Shown: positions 34,972 through 44,030, counted from the first letter of the stretch. The stretch is 64,000 nt of DNA from Geodermatophilus siccatus (GCF_900103785.1 NZ_FNHE01000001.1:461064-525063), one strand, 5' to 3'. Notes: generated by a model from the sequence alone, not told the origin. Translations and numbers: made by a program.

Positions 34972-35150
34972 GCGGGTGTGGGACTCCGATGCTTCTCGGC
35001 GCGCGTCCCGTGGTGGTGCGCGGACACCGTCGACCGGCGTCCTCACTGGCGATCACTGCGTCAGGGGACGCTGCGGATCTGCACGGATGCGCTCATGCCC
35101 GGACGGACCGTCCGGGAGGATGACCGGCGAGTGCCGGTGCACCCAATCTA
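34972..35150 (-). promoter_or_regulatory. Promoter and long structured 5' leader of the DEAD-box helicase
   Basis: On the minus strand a TAGATT -10 hexamer lies at 35145-35150, about 175 nt before the start codon. The leader holds two perfect hairpins, 35098-35116 (9-base arms) and 35123-35138 (6-base arms, GAGT loop). Long leaders of helicase and cold-shock genes often control their own expression; that role here is inference. Confidence 0.5.
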
Positions 35151-35183
35151 GCAGCGCGGACCGCTGGGGCATTCCGACGGTGA

Positions 35184-36260
35184 TCAGGCTCGCAGTGCCG
35201 CGTACCCCGGGCGGACGACGTCGGCGAGCAGCCGCGCCCGCTCCTCCTCGGGCAGGAACGCGGCGGCCAGGGCGCGCTCGGTCACCGTCTGGACGTCGTC
35301 CCAGCCCCAGCCGCAGGTCCGCGCCACGTCGGTGAGCTCGCTGGTGACCGAGACGCCGCTCATCAGCCGGTTGTCGGTGTTGACGGTGACCGCGAAGCCG
35401 AGCCGGTGCAGCCGGCCGACCGGGTGCGCGGCCAGGGACGGGTAGGCGCCGGTCTGCACGTTGGACGACGGCGCGACCTCCAGCGGCACCTGCGCGTCGA
35501 GGACCCGCTGCGCCACCGGGCCGAGGGTGCCGTCCTCGGCGACCTCGTCGGCGATGCGCACGCCGTGACCGAGCCGCTCGGCGTGGGCGCCGTCCAGCGC
35601 GGCGACGATGCTGTCCACGCCGGCGGCCTCGCCGGCGTGCACGGTGCGGTGCGCCCCGGCACGGTCCAGCAGCGCGATGGCCGAGGGGTGCCGGTCGGGC
35701 GGGAAGCCGATCTCCGGGCCGGCCAGGTCGAAGCCGACCACGCCGTCGTCCCGGTGGCGCACCACCAGGTCGGCCACCTCGTCCCACCGGTCGGCCTGCC
35801 GCATGGCGCACAGCAGCGTGCCGACCGTGATCGGCGTCCCCGCCCCGGCGGCCTCGGCGCTGCCCTTCGCGAAGCCGTCGAGGATCGCCTCGACCGCCTC
35901 CTCGATCGGGGTGCCCTGCGCCGTCAGCAGCTCGGGGGCCATGCGCACCTCGGCGTACACGACGCCGTCGGCGGCCAGGTCGAGCGCGCACTCGCGGGAC
36001 ACCCGGCTGACCGCCTCGGGACGCTGCATCACCGCGACGGTGTGCGCGAAGGTCTCCAGGTAGCGCACCAGCGAGCCGGAGTCGGCGGCCTGCCGGAACC
36101 AGCGGCCCAGCGCCTCCGGGTCGCCGGCGGGGAGGTCCCGGTAGCCGACCTCGTCGGCGAGCTCGAGCACCGTCTGCGGCCGCAGCCCGCCGTCCAGGTG
36201 GTCGTGCAGGAGGACCTTGGGAGCGCGGCGGATCGAGTCGGCGTTCAGCGGTGCGGGCAC
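35184..36260 (-). CDS. add: Adenosine deaminase
   Basis: Add converts (deoxy)adenosine to (deoxy)inosine, feeding purine nucleoside phosphorylase. The 358-residue protein has HDHLDGG with the two metal His near residue 20, the substrate loop AGPEIGFPP, the third metal ligand region HAGEAAG (His and catalytic Glu), ERLGHGVRI with the proton-relay His, and NTDNRLMSG in the C-terminal strand where most family members have NTDDP. The start GTG at 36260 follows a CACAAT hexamer by 6 nt. It is downstream of an ABC exporter on the same strand but separated by a terminator-like hairpin, so it is probably expressed on its own. Confidence 0.93.
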   Translation of the reverse strand: MPAPLNADSIRRAPKVLLHDHLDGGLRPQTVLELADEVGYRDLPAGDPEALGRWFRQAADSGSLVRYLETFAHTVAVMQRPEAVSRVSRECALDLAADGVVYAEVRMAPELLTAQGTPIEEAVEAILDGFAKGSAEAAGAGTPITVGTLLCAMRQADRWDEVADLVVRHRDDGVVGFDLAGPEIGFPPDRHPSAIALLDRAGAHRTVHAGEAAGVDSIVAALDGAHAERLGHGVRIADEVAEDGTLGPVAQRVLDAQVPLEVAPSSNVQTGAYPSLAAHPVGRLHRLGFAVTVNTDNRLMSGVSVTSELTDVARTCGWGWDDVQTVTERALAAAFLPEEERARLLADVVRPGYAALRA

Positions 36261-36266
36261 GGTGAC

Positions 36267-36272
36267 ATTGTG
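36267..36272 (-). promoter_or_regulatory. -10 hexamer, leaderless-type, for add
   Basis: Reads CACAAT on the minus strand, 6 nt before the GTG at 36260. Confidence 0.4.
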
Positions 36273-36327
36273 GTCCTACCGGACCACGCCGCGTTCACGT
36301 GCCGTACCCCGCGGTCACTGAGCGACT

Positions 36328-36353
36328 CCGAGGCCTCGTCGGGAGGCCTCCGG
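36328..36353 (-). terminator. Hairpin after the ABC exporter operon
   Basis: CCGAGGCCTC and GAGGCCTCCGG can pair with one bulge just past the permease stop at 36369. Confidence 0.45.
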
Positions 36354-36368
36354 CCCCACTCCTCGACC

Positions 36369-37187
36369 TCAACCTTCCCGGTCCTGCCAGCGGAAGGTGA
36401 GCGCGCAGAGCACCAGCCCGGCCACGCACCACAGGCCGAGCACCAGCGCGACGGTGCCGAGCTCCCACGAGCCGGCCGGCTCGCGGGCGGCCAGCGCGTC
36501 GGGGAGGAACACCGAGCGCAGGCCCTGGGCCAGCCACTTCACCGGGAAGACCGCGGCGACGTCCTGCAGCCAGGCGGGCACCTGGTCGAACGGCATGAAG
36601 ACGCCGGAGATGAACTCCAGCACCAGCGCGATCGGGGTGACCGTCGCCGACGCCGACCGGCCGTTGCGGGCCAGCGTCGAGACGACGATGCCCAGCAGCG
36701 TGCACGCCGCCGCGCCCAGCACCGACACCCAGGCGAAGGTGAGCCAGTCGGCGCCCGAGGGCAGGTCGATGCCGTACACGAGGACGCCGACCAGGAGCAG
36801 CAGCACGATGGTCGCGACCGCCACCGCGAGCACCTGCACGACCTTGCCGACGAAGTAGGCGCTGGCCGGCATCGGCGTGCCCCGGAGGCTCTTGAGCGTG
36901 CCGTCCGAGCGCTCCCCGGCGATGTGGATCGCCATGTTCTGCAGGCTGGACCCGACGATGCCCGCGGTGATGACCCCGGCCATGAAGTACTGCGGGAAGT
37001 CGACGCCGGCGCCGAGGTCGTAGTCGAGCACCGCGCCGAGGCCCAGCAGCAGGATCACCGGGAAGACGAGCGTGAAGACGACCGACTCGCGCTGGCGGAA
37101 GAACTCCTTGAGCTCGACGCCGGCGCGGGTGAGGTAGACCCGGCCCAGCGGGGGCAGCCCGGTGCGCTCCGGGGCGGCGGCGGTCAC
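36369..37187 (-). CDS. ABC-2 type exporter permease
   Basis: The 272-residue membrane subunit has six hydrophobic segments and ABC-2 signature blocks: an N-terminal ELKEFFRQRESVVFTLVFPV entry helix, a GIVGSSLQNMAIHIAGERSDGTL loop (ending in the typical E-R-x-x-G-T-L-K), and a FISGVFMPFDQVPAWLQ segment before the last helices. With the ATPase before it, it would form a drug- or lipid-type efflux pump similar to DrrAB; substrate unknown. The GTG at 37187 overlaps the ATPase stop by GTGA, so the two subunits are made together. Confidence 0.88.
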   Translation of the reverse strand: MTAAAPERTGLPPLGRVYLTRAGVELKEFFRQRESVVFTLVFPVILLLGLGAVLDYDLGAGVDFPQYFMAGVITAGIVGSSLQNMAIHIAGERSDGTLKSLRGTPMPASAYFVGKVVQVLAVAVATIVLLLLVGVLVYGIDLPSGADWLTFAWVSVLGAAACTLLGIVVSTLARNGRSASATVTPIALVLEFISGVFMPFDQVPAWLQDVAAVFPVKWLAQGLRSVFLPDALAAREPAGSWELGTVALVLGLWCVAGLVLCALTFRWQDREG

Positions 37188-38089
37188 GAGTTGTCCCCGA
37201 TCATCTTCAGGTAGACGTCCTCGAGCGTGGGGCGGGCGACCGTCAGGTCGGGCACCTCGCCGGGGAAGCGGGCGGCCAGCTCCCGCACGAACGCGGTCGG
37301 CGTGGTGGTCTCGGCGGTGCGCCGGACGCCGTCCTCGGTCCAGCGGACGACGGCGGGTGCGGTGCCCCGCCCACCCAGCGCGGCGGGGACGGCGACCTCG
37401 GCGAGCTGGCCGCGGGCGAGGACGCCGACCCGGTCGGCCAGCGCCTCGGCCTCGTCGAGGTAGTGGGTGGTCAGCAGCATCGTGGTGCCCAGGTCGCGCA
37501 GCGATCGGATCAGCGCCCAGAACTGCCGCCGGGCCTCGGGGTCGAAGCCGGTGGTCGGCTCGTCGAGGAAGAGCAGCCGCGGCCGGCCGACGATCCCGAG
37601 GGCGACGTCCAGCCGCCGGCGCTGGCCGCCCGAGAGGGTGCGGCCGCGCGCGCCCGCCTGCTCGGTCAGGCCGACCAGCTCGAGCACCTCGTCGGGGTCG
37701 CCCGGCTCGGCGTAGTACGACGCCCGCGCCACGAGCAGCTCGCGCACCGACAGCTGGCTGTCCCCCGCGCCGGACTGCAGCACGATGCCCAGCTGGGCCT
37801 TCCAGCGCCGTCCGCCCCGCGCCGGGTCGGTGCCCAGGACGCGCACCTCGCCGCCGTCGCGCTTCCGGTAGCCCTCCAGCACCTCGACGGTGGTGGTCTT
37901 CCCGGCGCCGTTGGGGCCCAGCAGCGCGAAGATCTCGCCGCGGCGGATGTCGAGGTCCAGGCCGTCGACGGCGGTGCGGTCGCCGTACCGCTTCACCAGG
38001 CCGCGGACCGAGATGGCGGCGTCCGGGTCCAGCGGGTCGCCGGGCCGGGGCCGGTTGTCGGCCACCACGGGCGCGGACGAACTGGTCAC
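37184..38089 (-). CDS. ABC exporter ATP-binding protein (DrrA-like)
   Basis: The 301-residue ATPase carries Walker A GPNGAGKTT, a Q-loop QSGAG, the signature LSGGQRRRLD, Walker B LLFLDEPTTGFD and the switch His TTHYLDEAEALADRV. The C-terminal 70 residues (PTLEDVYLKM) match the DrrA-type tail. It pairs with the overlapping permease gene as an exporter. The GTG start at 38089 is immediately preceded by a perfect 8-base-arm palindrome that may be the binding site of a repressor. There is no regulator gene adjacent, so the regulator would be elsewhere. Confidence 0.9.
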   Translation of the reverse strand: MTSSSAPVVADNRPRPGDPLDPDAAISVRGLVKRYGDRTAVDGLDLDIRRGEIFALLGPNGAGKTTTVEVLEGYRKRDGGEVRVLGTDPARGGRRWKAQLGIVLQSGAGDSQLSVRELLVARASYYAEPGDPDEVLELVGLTEQAGARGRTLSGGQRRRLDVALGIVGRPRLLFLDEPTTGFDPEARRQFWALIRSLRDLGTTMLLTTHYLDEAEALADRVGVLARGQLAEVAVPAALGGRGTAPAVVRWTEDGVRRTAETTTPTAFVRELAARFPGEVPDLTVARPTLEDVYLKMIGDNS

Positions 38090-38106
38090 GGGGACACAGT
38101 GTCCCC
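38090..38106. promoter_or_regulatory. Palindrome GGGGACAC-A-GTGTCCCC, candidate operator
   Basis: A perfect inverted repeat with one central base abuts the start codon of the ABC exporter ATPase. Its position over the expected start of transcription suits a repressor site; no factor is known. Confidence 0.45.
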
Positions 38107-38155
38107 CTGCGCGCGCCGGGAGGGGTCCGCACCCCCGGCGTCTGCTCGTCGCGAC

Positions 38156-38211
38156 GAGATCTGCACAGTGGCGGGCATCAGGAGCCGGAAGGCCACCACT
38201 GTGCAGATCTC
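38156..38211 (-). terminator. Terminator hairpin after deoA
   Basis: Nineteen-base arms (38156-38174 and 38193-38211), one mismatch, 18-base loop, lie 20 nt past the deoA stop and before the ABC exporter promoter. Confidence 0.75.
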
Positions 38212-38230
38212 GCGGGACGGGGTACCGGGC

Positions 38231-39511
38231 TCAGGCGGTGATGCGGTCGAGCAGCAGGGGCAGCGGCTGCTCACCGGTGTCGACGCCGACCGCGCCCTCC
38301 AGCGCCTCCAGCGCCCGCGGGATGCGCGCGGCGTCGTCGGTGTGCAGCTCCAGCAGCGGCTGACCGGCCACCACCTGCTCCCCCACCCCGGCGGTCCAGG
38401 TGACGCCGGCGGCGGGCGACACCGGGTCCTCCTTGCGCGCCCGGCCGGCACCCAGCCGCCAGGCCGCCACGCCGAGCGCGTAGGCGTCCAGCCGGGTGAG
38501 CGTGCCGGTGGCCGGTGCGGTCACCACGTGCTTCTCGGCAGGCTGCGGCAGCGGGGCGTCGGGGTCGCCACCCTGGACGCTGATCATCCGCCGCCACACG
38601 TCCATGGCCCGCCCGTCGCGGAGCGCGTCGGCCGGGTCGACGTCCCCCCGCCCCACGCCGGCGAGCATCTCCCGCGCCAGCGCCAGGGTCAGCTCGACGA
38701 CGTCGGCCGGACCGCCGCCGGCGAGCACCTCCACCGACTCGGCCACCTCGACCGCGTTGCCGGCGGCGCGGCCCAGCGGCCGGTCCATCGCCGTCACCAG
38801 GGCCACGGTGTGCACGCCGGCCGCCTCCCCGAGGCCGACCATCGTGCGGGCCAGCTCGCGGGAGGTCCCGGGGTCCTTCATGAACGCGCCCGAGCCGGTC
38901 TTGACGTCCAGCACCAGAGCGTCGGCACCCTCGGCGATCTTCTTGCTCATGATCGAGCTGGCGATCAGCGGGATCGACTCGACGGTGCCGGTGACGTCGC
39001 GCAGCGCGTAGAGCTTCTTGTCCGCGGGGGCGAGGTCGTTGCCGGCCGCGCAGATGACCGCGCCCACCTCGCGCAGCTGCGCCAGGTAGGCCTCCTCGTG
39101 CACGTCGGCCCGCCAGCCCGGGATCGACTCCAGCTTGTCCAGCGTGCCGCCGGTGTGCCCCAGGCCCCGGCCGGACAGCTGCGGCACCGCCACCCCGCAG
39201 GCCGCGACCAGGGGGGCGAGCGGGAGCGTGGTCTTGTCGCCGACCCCGCCGGTGGAGTGCTTGTCGGCGGTCGGCCGGCCCAGCGAGGAGAGGTCCTTGC
39301 GCTCGCCCGAGTCGATCATCGCCTGCGTCCAGACGGCGAGCTCCTCGGGCGCCATCCCGCGGAAGAACACCGCCATGAGCAGCGCGCTGACCTGCTCGTC
39401 GGGCACCGCGCCGCGGGTGTAGGCGTCGATCACCCAGCGGATCTGCTCCGGGCTGAGCTGCCCGCCGTCCCGCTTGGTGCGGATGACGTCGATCGCGTCG
39501 ATGGCGCTCAC
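38231..39511 (-). CDS. deoA: Thymidine (pyrimidine-nucleoside) phosphorylase
   Basis: DeoA cleaves thymidine and deoxyuridine with phosphate to give the base and deoxyribose-1-phosphate. The 426-residue protein shows MAVFFRGMAPEE, the phosphate-binding DKHSTGGVGDKTTL (the class signature KxSTGGxGDK), SGRGLGHTGGTLDKLE, LVLDVKTGSGAFMK and the C-terminal lid domain with KEDPVSPAAGV. The GTG at 39511 overlaps the cdd stop by GTGA, placing it last in the importer-cdd-deoA operon. Product deoxyribose-1-phosphate would pass through the phosphosugar mutase to DeoC. Confidence 0.95.
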   Translation of the reverse strand: MSAIDAIDVIRTKRDGGQLSPEQIRWVIDAYTRGAVPDEQVSALLMAVFFRGMAPEELAVWTQAMIDSGERKDLSSLGRPTADKHSTGGVGDKTTLPLAPLVAACGVAVPQLSGRGLGHTGGTLDKLESIPGWRADVHEEAYLAQLREVGAVICAAGNDLAPADKKLYALRDVTGTVESIPLIASSIMSKKIAEGADALVLDVKTGSGAFMKDPGTSRELARTMVGLGEAAGVHTVALVTAMDRPLGRAAGNAVEVAESVEVLAGGGPADVVELTLALAREMLAGVGRGDVDPADALRDGRAMDVWRRMISVQGGDPDAPLPQPAEKHVVTAPATGTLTRLDAYALGVAAWRLGAGRARKEDPVSPAAGVTWTAGVGEQVVAGQPLLELHTDDAARIPRALEALEGAVGVDTGEQPLPLLLDRITA

Positions 39512-39924
39512 GACCTGCCCTCCCGCACCGCCGCCTGCGCCAGGTCGTCCGGGCCGAACGCGTCGGGCAGCACCTCGCGCATCGGCACGATGCCGAGCGA
39601 CACCGTCTCGATGAGCATCTCCGGGCCGCCGTGCTCCCACAGCAGCTGCCGGCACCGGCCGCAGGGCATGAGCGGCTGCCCGTCGCCGCCGACGCAGGCC
39701 ACCGCGACCAGCCGGCCGCCGCCGGTGCGGGCGAGGTCGCTGACCATGCCGCACTCGGCGCACAGCCCCAGCCCGTAGGAGGCGTTCTCCACGTTGCAGC
39801 CGGTCACGACGCGGCCGTCGTCCACCAGCCCGGCCACGCCCACGGGGAACCGCGAGTACGGGGCGTAGGCGTGCGTCATCGCCTCCCGGGCGGCCGCGCG
39901 CAGCCCGTCCCAGTCCACCTGCAC
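39508..39924 (-). CDS. cdd: Cytidine deaminase
   Basis: Cdd converts cytidine and deoxycytidine to uridine and deoxyuridine. The 138-residue size fits the small tetrameric class. The zinc site is CAE (in GLGLCAECG) plus PCGRC, three Cys ligands with the catalytic Glu next to the first; FPVGVAGLVDDGRVVTGCNV is the substrate-binding segment with the CNVENASYG block. The GTG start at 39924 shares one base with the stop of the upstream permease gene, and its own end overlaps deoA. This tight packing with transporter genes supports nucleoside as the transported substrate. Confidence 0.95.
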   Translation of the reverse strand: MQVDWDGLRAAAREAMTHAYAPYSRFPVGVAGLVDDGRVVTGCNVENASYGLGLCAECGMVSDLARTGGGRLVAVACVGGDGQPLMPCGRCRQLLWEHGGPEMLIETVSLGIVPMREVLPDAFGPDDLAQAAVREGRS

Positions 39925-41201
39925 TAGTGCTCTCCTCGTCGGTAGACCAACCCGTCGGCCTTCGGCATCCGCAGGCGTTGGGAGGCCAGCGACAGCACGA
40001 GCAGCGTGGTCAGGTGCGGGGTGAAGAAGACGATGCCCTCGGGCAGCCGGTCGATGGTGAGGAAGCCGACCAGCGCGGCCACGGCGAACACGCCGGCCAG
40101 CACCGCCTGCACCAGCTTGCGGCGCACCCCCTGGTACACCGCGACACCGGCCAGCAGGAGGGCGACGAGCAGCAGCAGGGCCACCACGGCGGTCTGGCTG
40201 CGCAGCTGCAGCGCGTCGGCGAACCCGAACAGGCCCGCGCCGGCCGCCAGCCCCCCGGGCCGCCAGTTGCCGAAGATCAGCGCCGCCAGGCCGATGAACC
40301 CGCGGCCGCCGGTCTGGCCCTCGCGGTAGATGCCGGCGACGAACACCAGGAAGACGCCGCCGAGGCCGGCCAGCGCGCCGGAGACCACCACGGCGAGGTA
40401 CTTGAGCCGGTAGACCGGGACGCCGAGCGAGTCGGCCGCGGCCGGGTTCTCGCCGCAGGCGCGCAGCCGCAGGCCGAACGCGGTGCGCCACAGCAGCAGG
40501 TAGGACACCGGGACCAGCAGCACGGCCAGCAGGGTGAGCAGGCCGACGCCGCTGGTCAGCCCGCGCAGCAGCCCGGCCAGGTCGCTGACGAGGAACCAGT
40601 GCTGGCGTTCCAGGCCGCCGAGCAGGTCCGGCCCGGAGGACAGCACCGGCAGCGAGAAGGACGGCGGGTCGCTGGCCAGCGACGGCGACTGCGTGGGGCC
40701 GCCGCCGGTGTCCTCGGTGAACAGCAGCTCGGACAGGAAGCGGACGACGCCCTCGGCGAGGATGTTGATCGCCACGCCGGAGACCACGTGGTCGACGCCG
40801 AAGGTGACCGTGGCGATCGCGTGCAGCAGGCCGCCGGCCGCGCCGAAGACCATGCCGCCGACGACCGCGCCGACCCAGCCCCACTGGTAGCCGGCCCACC
40901 CGGCGCCCCAGGTGCCGAGGACCATCATGCCCTCGAGGCCGATGTTCACCACGCCCGCGCGCTCGGACCACAGCCCGCCGAGGGCGGCCAGGCCGATGGG
41001 GACGGCGAGCAGCAGCGCCGCCGAGAGGGTGGACGACGAGGTGAGCTCCTGCTCCCCCGAGATGACCCGGACCAGCGAGAACAGCACCCACAGGCCGACG
41101 AGCAGCCAGAGCACCCGCCGGGCGCGGCCGCCACCGGTGAGCAGGTCGGTCAGGGGGCCGCGGCTGGGCCGGTCGGTGCGGGCCGCTGCGGTGGTGCTCA
41201 T
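39924..41201 (-). CDS. Nucleoside-type ABC importer permease 2
   Basis: The 425-residue membrane subunit of the BPD_transp_2 family has about ten hydrophobic helices. The family block GLWSERAGVVNIGLEGMM lies in the first third, then GVDHVVSGVAINILAEG and RACGENPAAADSLGVPVYR in the coupling region. Homologues (NupQ/YufQ type) work with a BMP binding protein to import purine and pyrimidine nucleosides. An insertion between helices (TEDTGGGPTQSPSLASDPPS) is probably an extracytoplasmic loop. The ATG at 41201 is 55 nt after the other permease; cdd starts at its stop. Confidence 0.9.
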   Translation of the reverse strand: MSTTAAARTDRPSRGPLTDLLTGGGRARRVLWLLVGLWVLFSLVRVISGEQELTSSSTLSAALLLAVPIGLAALGGLWSERAGVVNIGLEGMMVLGTWGAGWAGYQWGWVGAVVGGMVFGAAGGLLHAIATVTFGVDHVVSGVAINILAEGVVRFLSELLFTEDTGGGPTQSPSLASDPPSFSLPVLSSGPDLLGGLERQHWFLVSDLAGLLRGLTSGVGLLTLLAVLLVPVSYLLLWRTAFGLRLRACGENPAAADSLGVPVYRLKYLAVVVSGALAGLGGVFLVFVAGIYREGQTGGRGFIGLAALIFGNWRPGGLAAGAGLFGFADALQLRSQTAVVALLLLVALLLAGVAVYQGVRRKLVQAVLAGVFAVAALVGFLTIDRLPEGIVFFTPHLTTLLVLSLASQRLRMPKADGLVYRRGEH

Positions 41202-41256
41202 ACCCGGGCCCCCGCGGAGACGTGGAGCGCCGGCGGAGCGTCTTCGTGGGGTTGGT

Positions 41257-42468
41257 TCATGCCTGCACTCCCTGCTGGTCGCCCGGCACGCCGGTGTGGA
41301 CCCGCTGCCCGCCGTCCGGAGCGGTGGGTGGCGGGACGCCGTCGTCCCCGTCGGCCTGCGGGCCGGGGCCGGCCGCCGCGCCGGCCCGCTCTGCCGAGCG
41401 CAGCGCCAGCCGGCGGGCGATCTCGTTGGCGACGACGACGGCGAGCACGATCGTGCCCTGGATGATCGTCACGACCGAGGACGGGATGTCGGCGAACTGC
41501 AGCGGCAGCGCGGCCCGGTCGAGGAAGGCGAACAGCAGCGCGGCCAGCGCGATGCCGAGCGGGGTGCTGCGACCCAGCAGCGCGACGGCGATGCCGAGGA
41601 AGCCCAGACCGGCGGTGAACTCGGTGCCGTAGTCGTACTGCGCGCCGAGCAGGTCGGGCAGGCCGATCAGCCCGGCGATGCCACCGGAGATGAGCATCGT
41701 CTTCACGACCATGCCGCGGGCGTCGACGCCGCTGGCGGTGGCCGCCGAGGGCGACAGGCCGGTGGCGCGCAGGTCGAACCCGAAGCGGGTGCGCTTGAGC
41801 AGCACGGCCACGACGACGCCCACCACGAGCGCCACCAGCAGGAAGCCGTACAGGCCGCTGCGCGGCGTGGCCAGGCCCAGCGCGGTGAGCACCCCGTTGA
41901 GGCTGGGCACCCGGCCGGACTCGGGGATCTCGGCGGTGGTGACGATCGAGGCACCCGGCGGGCTGCCGCGCAGCGGGCCGGTGAGCAGGAACGACGCCAG
42001 GCCCAGCGCGATGAAGTTCAGCATGATCGAGCTGATGACCTCGCTGACGCCGCGGGTCACCTTGAGCACGCCGACGATGCCGGCCCACGACGCGCCGACC
42101 ACCATCGCCACCACGACGACCAGCAGCACGTGCAGCGGACCGGGCAGGACGACGGCCGCGCCCACCGCAGCGGCCAGGATGGTAGCCAGCCGGTACTGGC
42201 CCTCGACGCCGATGTTGAACAGGCCCATCCGGAACGCGACCGCCACGGCCAGGCCGGCGAGGAACAGCGGCACCGCCCGGTTGAGGATCACGACGATCGA
42301 CTGCACCTGCTGCGAGGGGCTGTCGCCGAGGTCGACCATCACCCGGAACGCCGCCACCGGGTCCTCACCGATGAGGGCGATGACCGCCGCGGAGATCACC
42401 AGCGCGACGAGGACGGCGAGCACCGGGCCGAGCAGCGACAGCCCCACCCGGCGGACGAGGCCGTTCAC
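41257..42468 (-). CDS. Nucleoside-type ABC importer permease 1
   Basis: This 403-residue partner of the next permease has about ten helices, the block FRMGLFNIGVEGQYRLATIL that corresponds to the G-x-x-N-I-G-x-E-G signature, GVSEVISSIMLNFIAL and the EAA-like LRATGLSPSAATASGVD loop. Homologues are named NupP/YufP. The C-terminal 45 residues are polar and Pro/Gly-rich (AERAGAAAGPGPQADGDDG) and probably cytoplasmic. The GTG at 42468 overlaps the ATPase stop, so all importer parts are co-translated. Confidence 0.9.
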   Translation of the reverse strand: MNGLVRRVGLSLLGPVLAVLVALVISAAVIALIGEDPVAAFRVMVDLGDSPSQQVQSIVVILNRAVPLFLAGLAVAVAFRMGLFNIGVEGQYRLATILAAAVGAAVVLPGPLHVLLVVVVAMVVGASWAGIVGVLKVTRGVSEVISSIMLNFIALGLASFLLTGPLRGSPPGASIVTTAEIPESGRVPSLNGVLTALGLATPRSGLYGFLLVALVVGVVVAVLLKRTRFGFDLRATGLSPSAATASGVDARGMVVKTMLISGGIAGLIGLPDLLGAQYDYGTEFTAGLGFLGIAVALLGRSTPLGIALAALLFAFLDRAALPLQFADIPSSVVTIIQGTIVLAVVVANEIARRLALRSAERAGAAAGPGPQADGDDGVPPPTAPDGGQRVHTGVPGDQQGVQA

Positions 42469-44030
42469 GCCGCACCTGCCGTCCGTGCGCCGGTCATGTG
42501 CCCGCCGAGCTCCTCAGGAGTGACCCGCCGCGGGTCCAGGGTGGCCACCAGCCGGCCGCGCAGCATGACGTGCAGCGTGTCCGACAGCCCGATCAGCTCG
42601 TCGAGGTCGGCGGAGATGAGCACGATGCCCAGCCCCTCGGCGCGGGCGTCCTTGAGCAGCTCCCAGATCACCGCCTGGGCTCCGACGTCGACGCCGCGGG
42701 TCGGGTGGGCGGCGACGAGCAGCCGTGGTCGGGCGCTCATCTCGCGCCCGACGATCAGCTTCTGCTGGTTGCCGCCGGAGAGGGCGACGGCGAGGGTGTC
42801 CGGCCCGGGGGCACGGACGTCGTACTCGCGCATGATGCGGGCGGTGTCGGCCCGGGCACCGCGGCGGTCGATGAACGGGCCCTTCACCGCCGGCGGGCGG
42901 GTCTGGTGGCCGAGGATGCGGTTCTCCCACAGCGGCGCGTCCAGCAGCATGCCCTGGCGGTGCCGGTCCTCGGGGATGAAGCCGACGCCGGCCTCGCGGC
43001 GGGCGCGGGTGCTCCAGGCGGTGACGTCCTCACCGCCGAGCAGCACCGACCCGGCGGCCAGCGGGCGCAGGCCCATGATCGCGTCGACGAGCTCGGCCTG
43101 GCCGTTGCCCTCGACGCCGGCGATGCCCACGACCTCGCCCTCGCGCACGGTGAGCGTGACGTCGTCCACCACGGGGCGCTGGCCGCCGTCGGTGACCGTC
43201 ACGCCGACCAGCTGCAGGACCGGGGTCTCGCGCACGGTGGACTCGCGGGTCTCCGGCGTGGGCAGCTCGGCGCCGACCATCAGCTCGGCCAGCTGCTTGG
43301 CCGTCGTCGTCCGCGGGTCAGCGGTGCCGACGGTGGTGCCGCGCCGGATGACGGTGATCGAGTCGGCGACCCGGCGCACCTCGTCGAGCTTGTGCGAGAT
43401 GAAGATGACCGTCAGGCCCTCGCGCTTGAGCTCGGCGAGGTTGCCGAACAGCTCGTCGACCTCCTGCGGCACGAGGACGGCGGTCGGCTCGTCGAGGATC
43501 AGGATGCGGGCGTCGCGGTAGAGCACCTTGGCGATCTCCACGCGCTGCCGGTCGCCGACGCCGAGGTCCTCGACGAGCGCGTCGGGCTGCAGGCCGAGGT
43601 CGTAGCGCTCGGAGATCTCCTCGATGCGGCGGCGCGCCGCGGCCCGGTCCAGCCGGCCGTGCCTGGTGGGCTCGCTGCCCAGGATCACGTTCTCCAGGAC
43701 GGTGAAGTTGTCGGCCAGCATGAAGTGCTGGTGGACCATGCCGATGCCGGCGGCGATGGCGTCCGACGGGCTGCGGAACTGGACCGGGCGGCCGTCGATG
43801 AGGATCTCGCCCTCGTCCGGGCGGTGCTCGCCGTAGAGGGTCTTCATCAGCGTCGACTTGCCGGCGCCGTTCTCGCCCACGATGGCGTGCACCTCGCCGC
43901 GGCGGACCCGCAGCTCGATGTCCTTGTTCGCCACCACGCCCGGGAAGCGCTTGGTGATCCCGCGGAGCTCGACGGCGAGGGGGACGTCGCCCGCCGCGGA
44001 GCCGTCTGCGGGCGAGTCTGCTGGGGCCAT
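42465..44030 (-). CDS. Nucleoside-type ABC importer ATPase (two ATP-binding domains)
   Basis: The 521-residue double ATPase resembles NupO/YufO and sugar-type RbsA proteins. Domain 1 has GENGAGKSTLMK (Walker A), a signature-like VGDRQRVEIAKVL and LILDEPTAVL (Walker B). Domain 2 is degenerate in its Walker A (GVEGNGQAELVD), with LSGGNQQKLIVGREM and LLVAAHPTRGVD, as usual in this family. The ATG at 44030 has GAGGAG with 8-nt spacing and was preferred over upstream codons. A GC-rich hairpin lies between bmp and this gene and may lower its expression relative to the binding protein. Confidence 0.92.
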   Translation of the reverse strand: MAPADSPADGSAAGDVPLAVELRGITKRFPGVVANKDIELRVRRGEVHAIVGENGAGKSTLMKTLYGEHRPDEGEILIDGRPVQFRSPSDAIAAGIGMVHQHFMLADNFTVLENVILGSEPTRHGRLDRAAARRRIEEISERYDLGLQPDALVEDLGVGDRQRVEIAKVLYRDARILILDEPTAVLVPQEVDELFGNLAELKREGLTVIFISHKLDEVRRVADSITVIRRGTTVGTADPRTTTAKQLAELMVGAELPTPETRESTVRETPVLQLVGVTVTDGGQRPVVDDVTLTVREGEVVGIAGVEGNGQAELVDAIMGLRPLAAGSVLLGGEDVTAWSTRARREAGVGFIPEDRHRQGMLLDAPLWENRILGHQTRPPAVKGPFIDRRGARADTARIMREYDVRAPGPDTLAVALSGGNQQKLIVGREMSARPRLLVAAHPTRGVDVGAQAVIWELLKDARAEGLGIVLISADLDELIGLSDTLHVMLRGRLVATLDPRRVTPEELGGHMTGARTAGAA

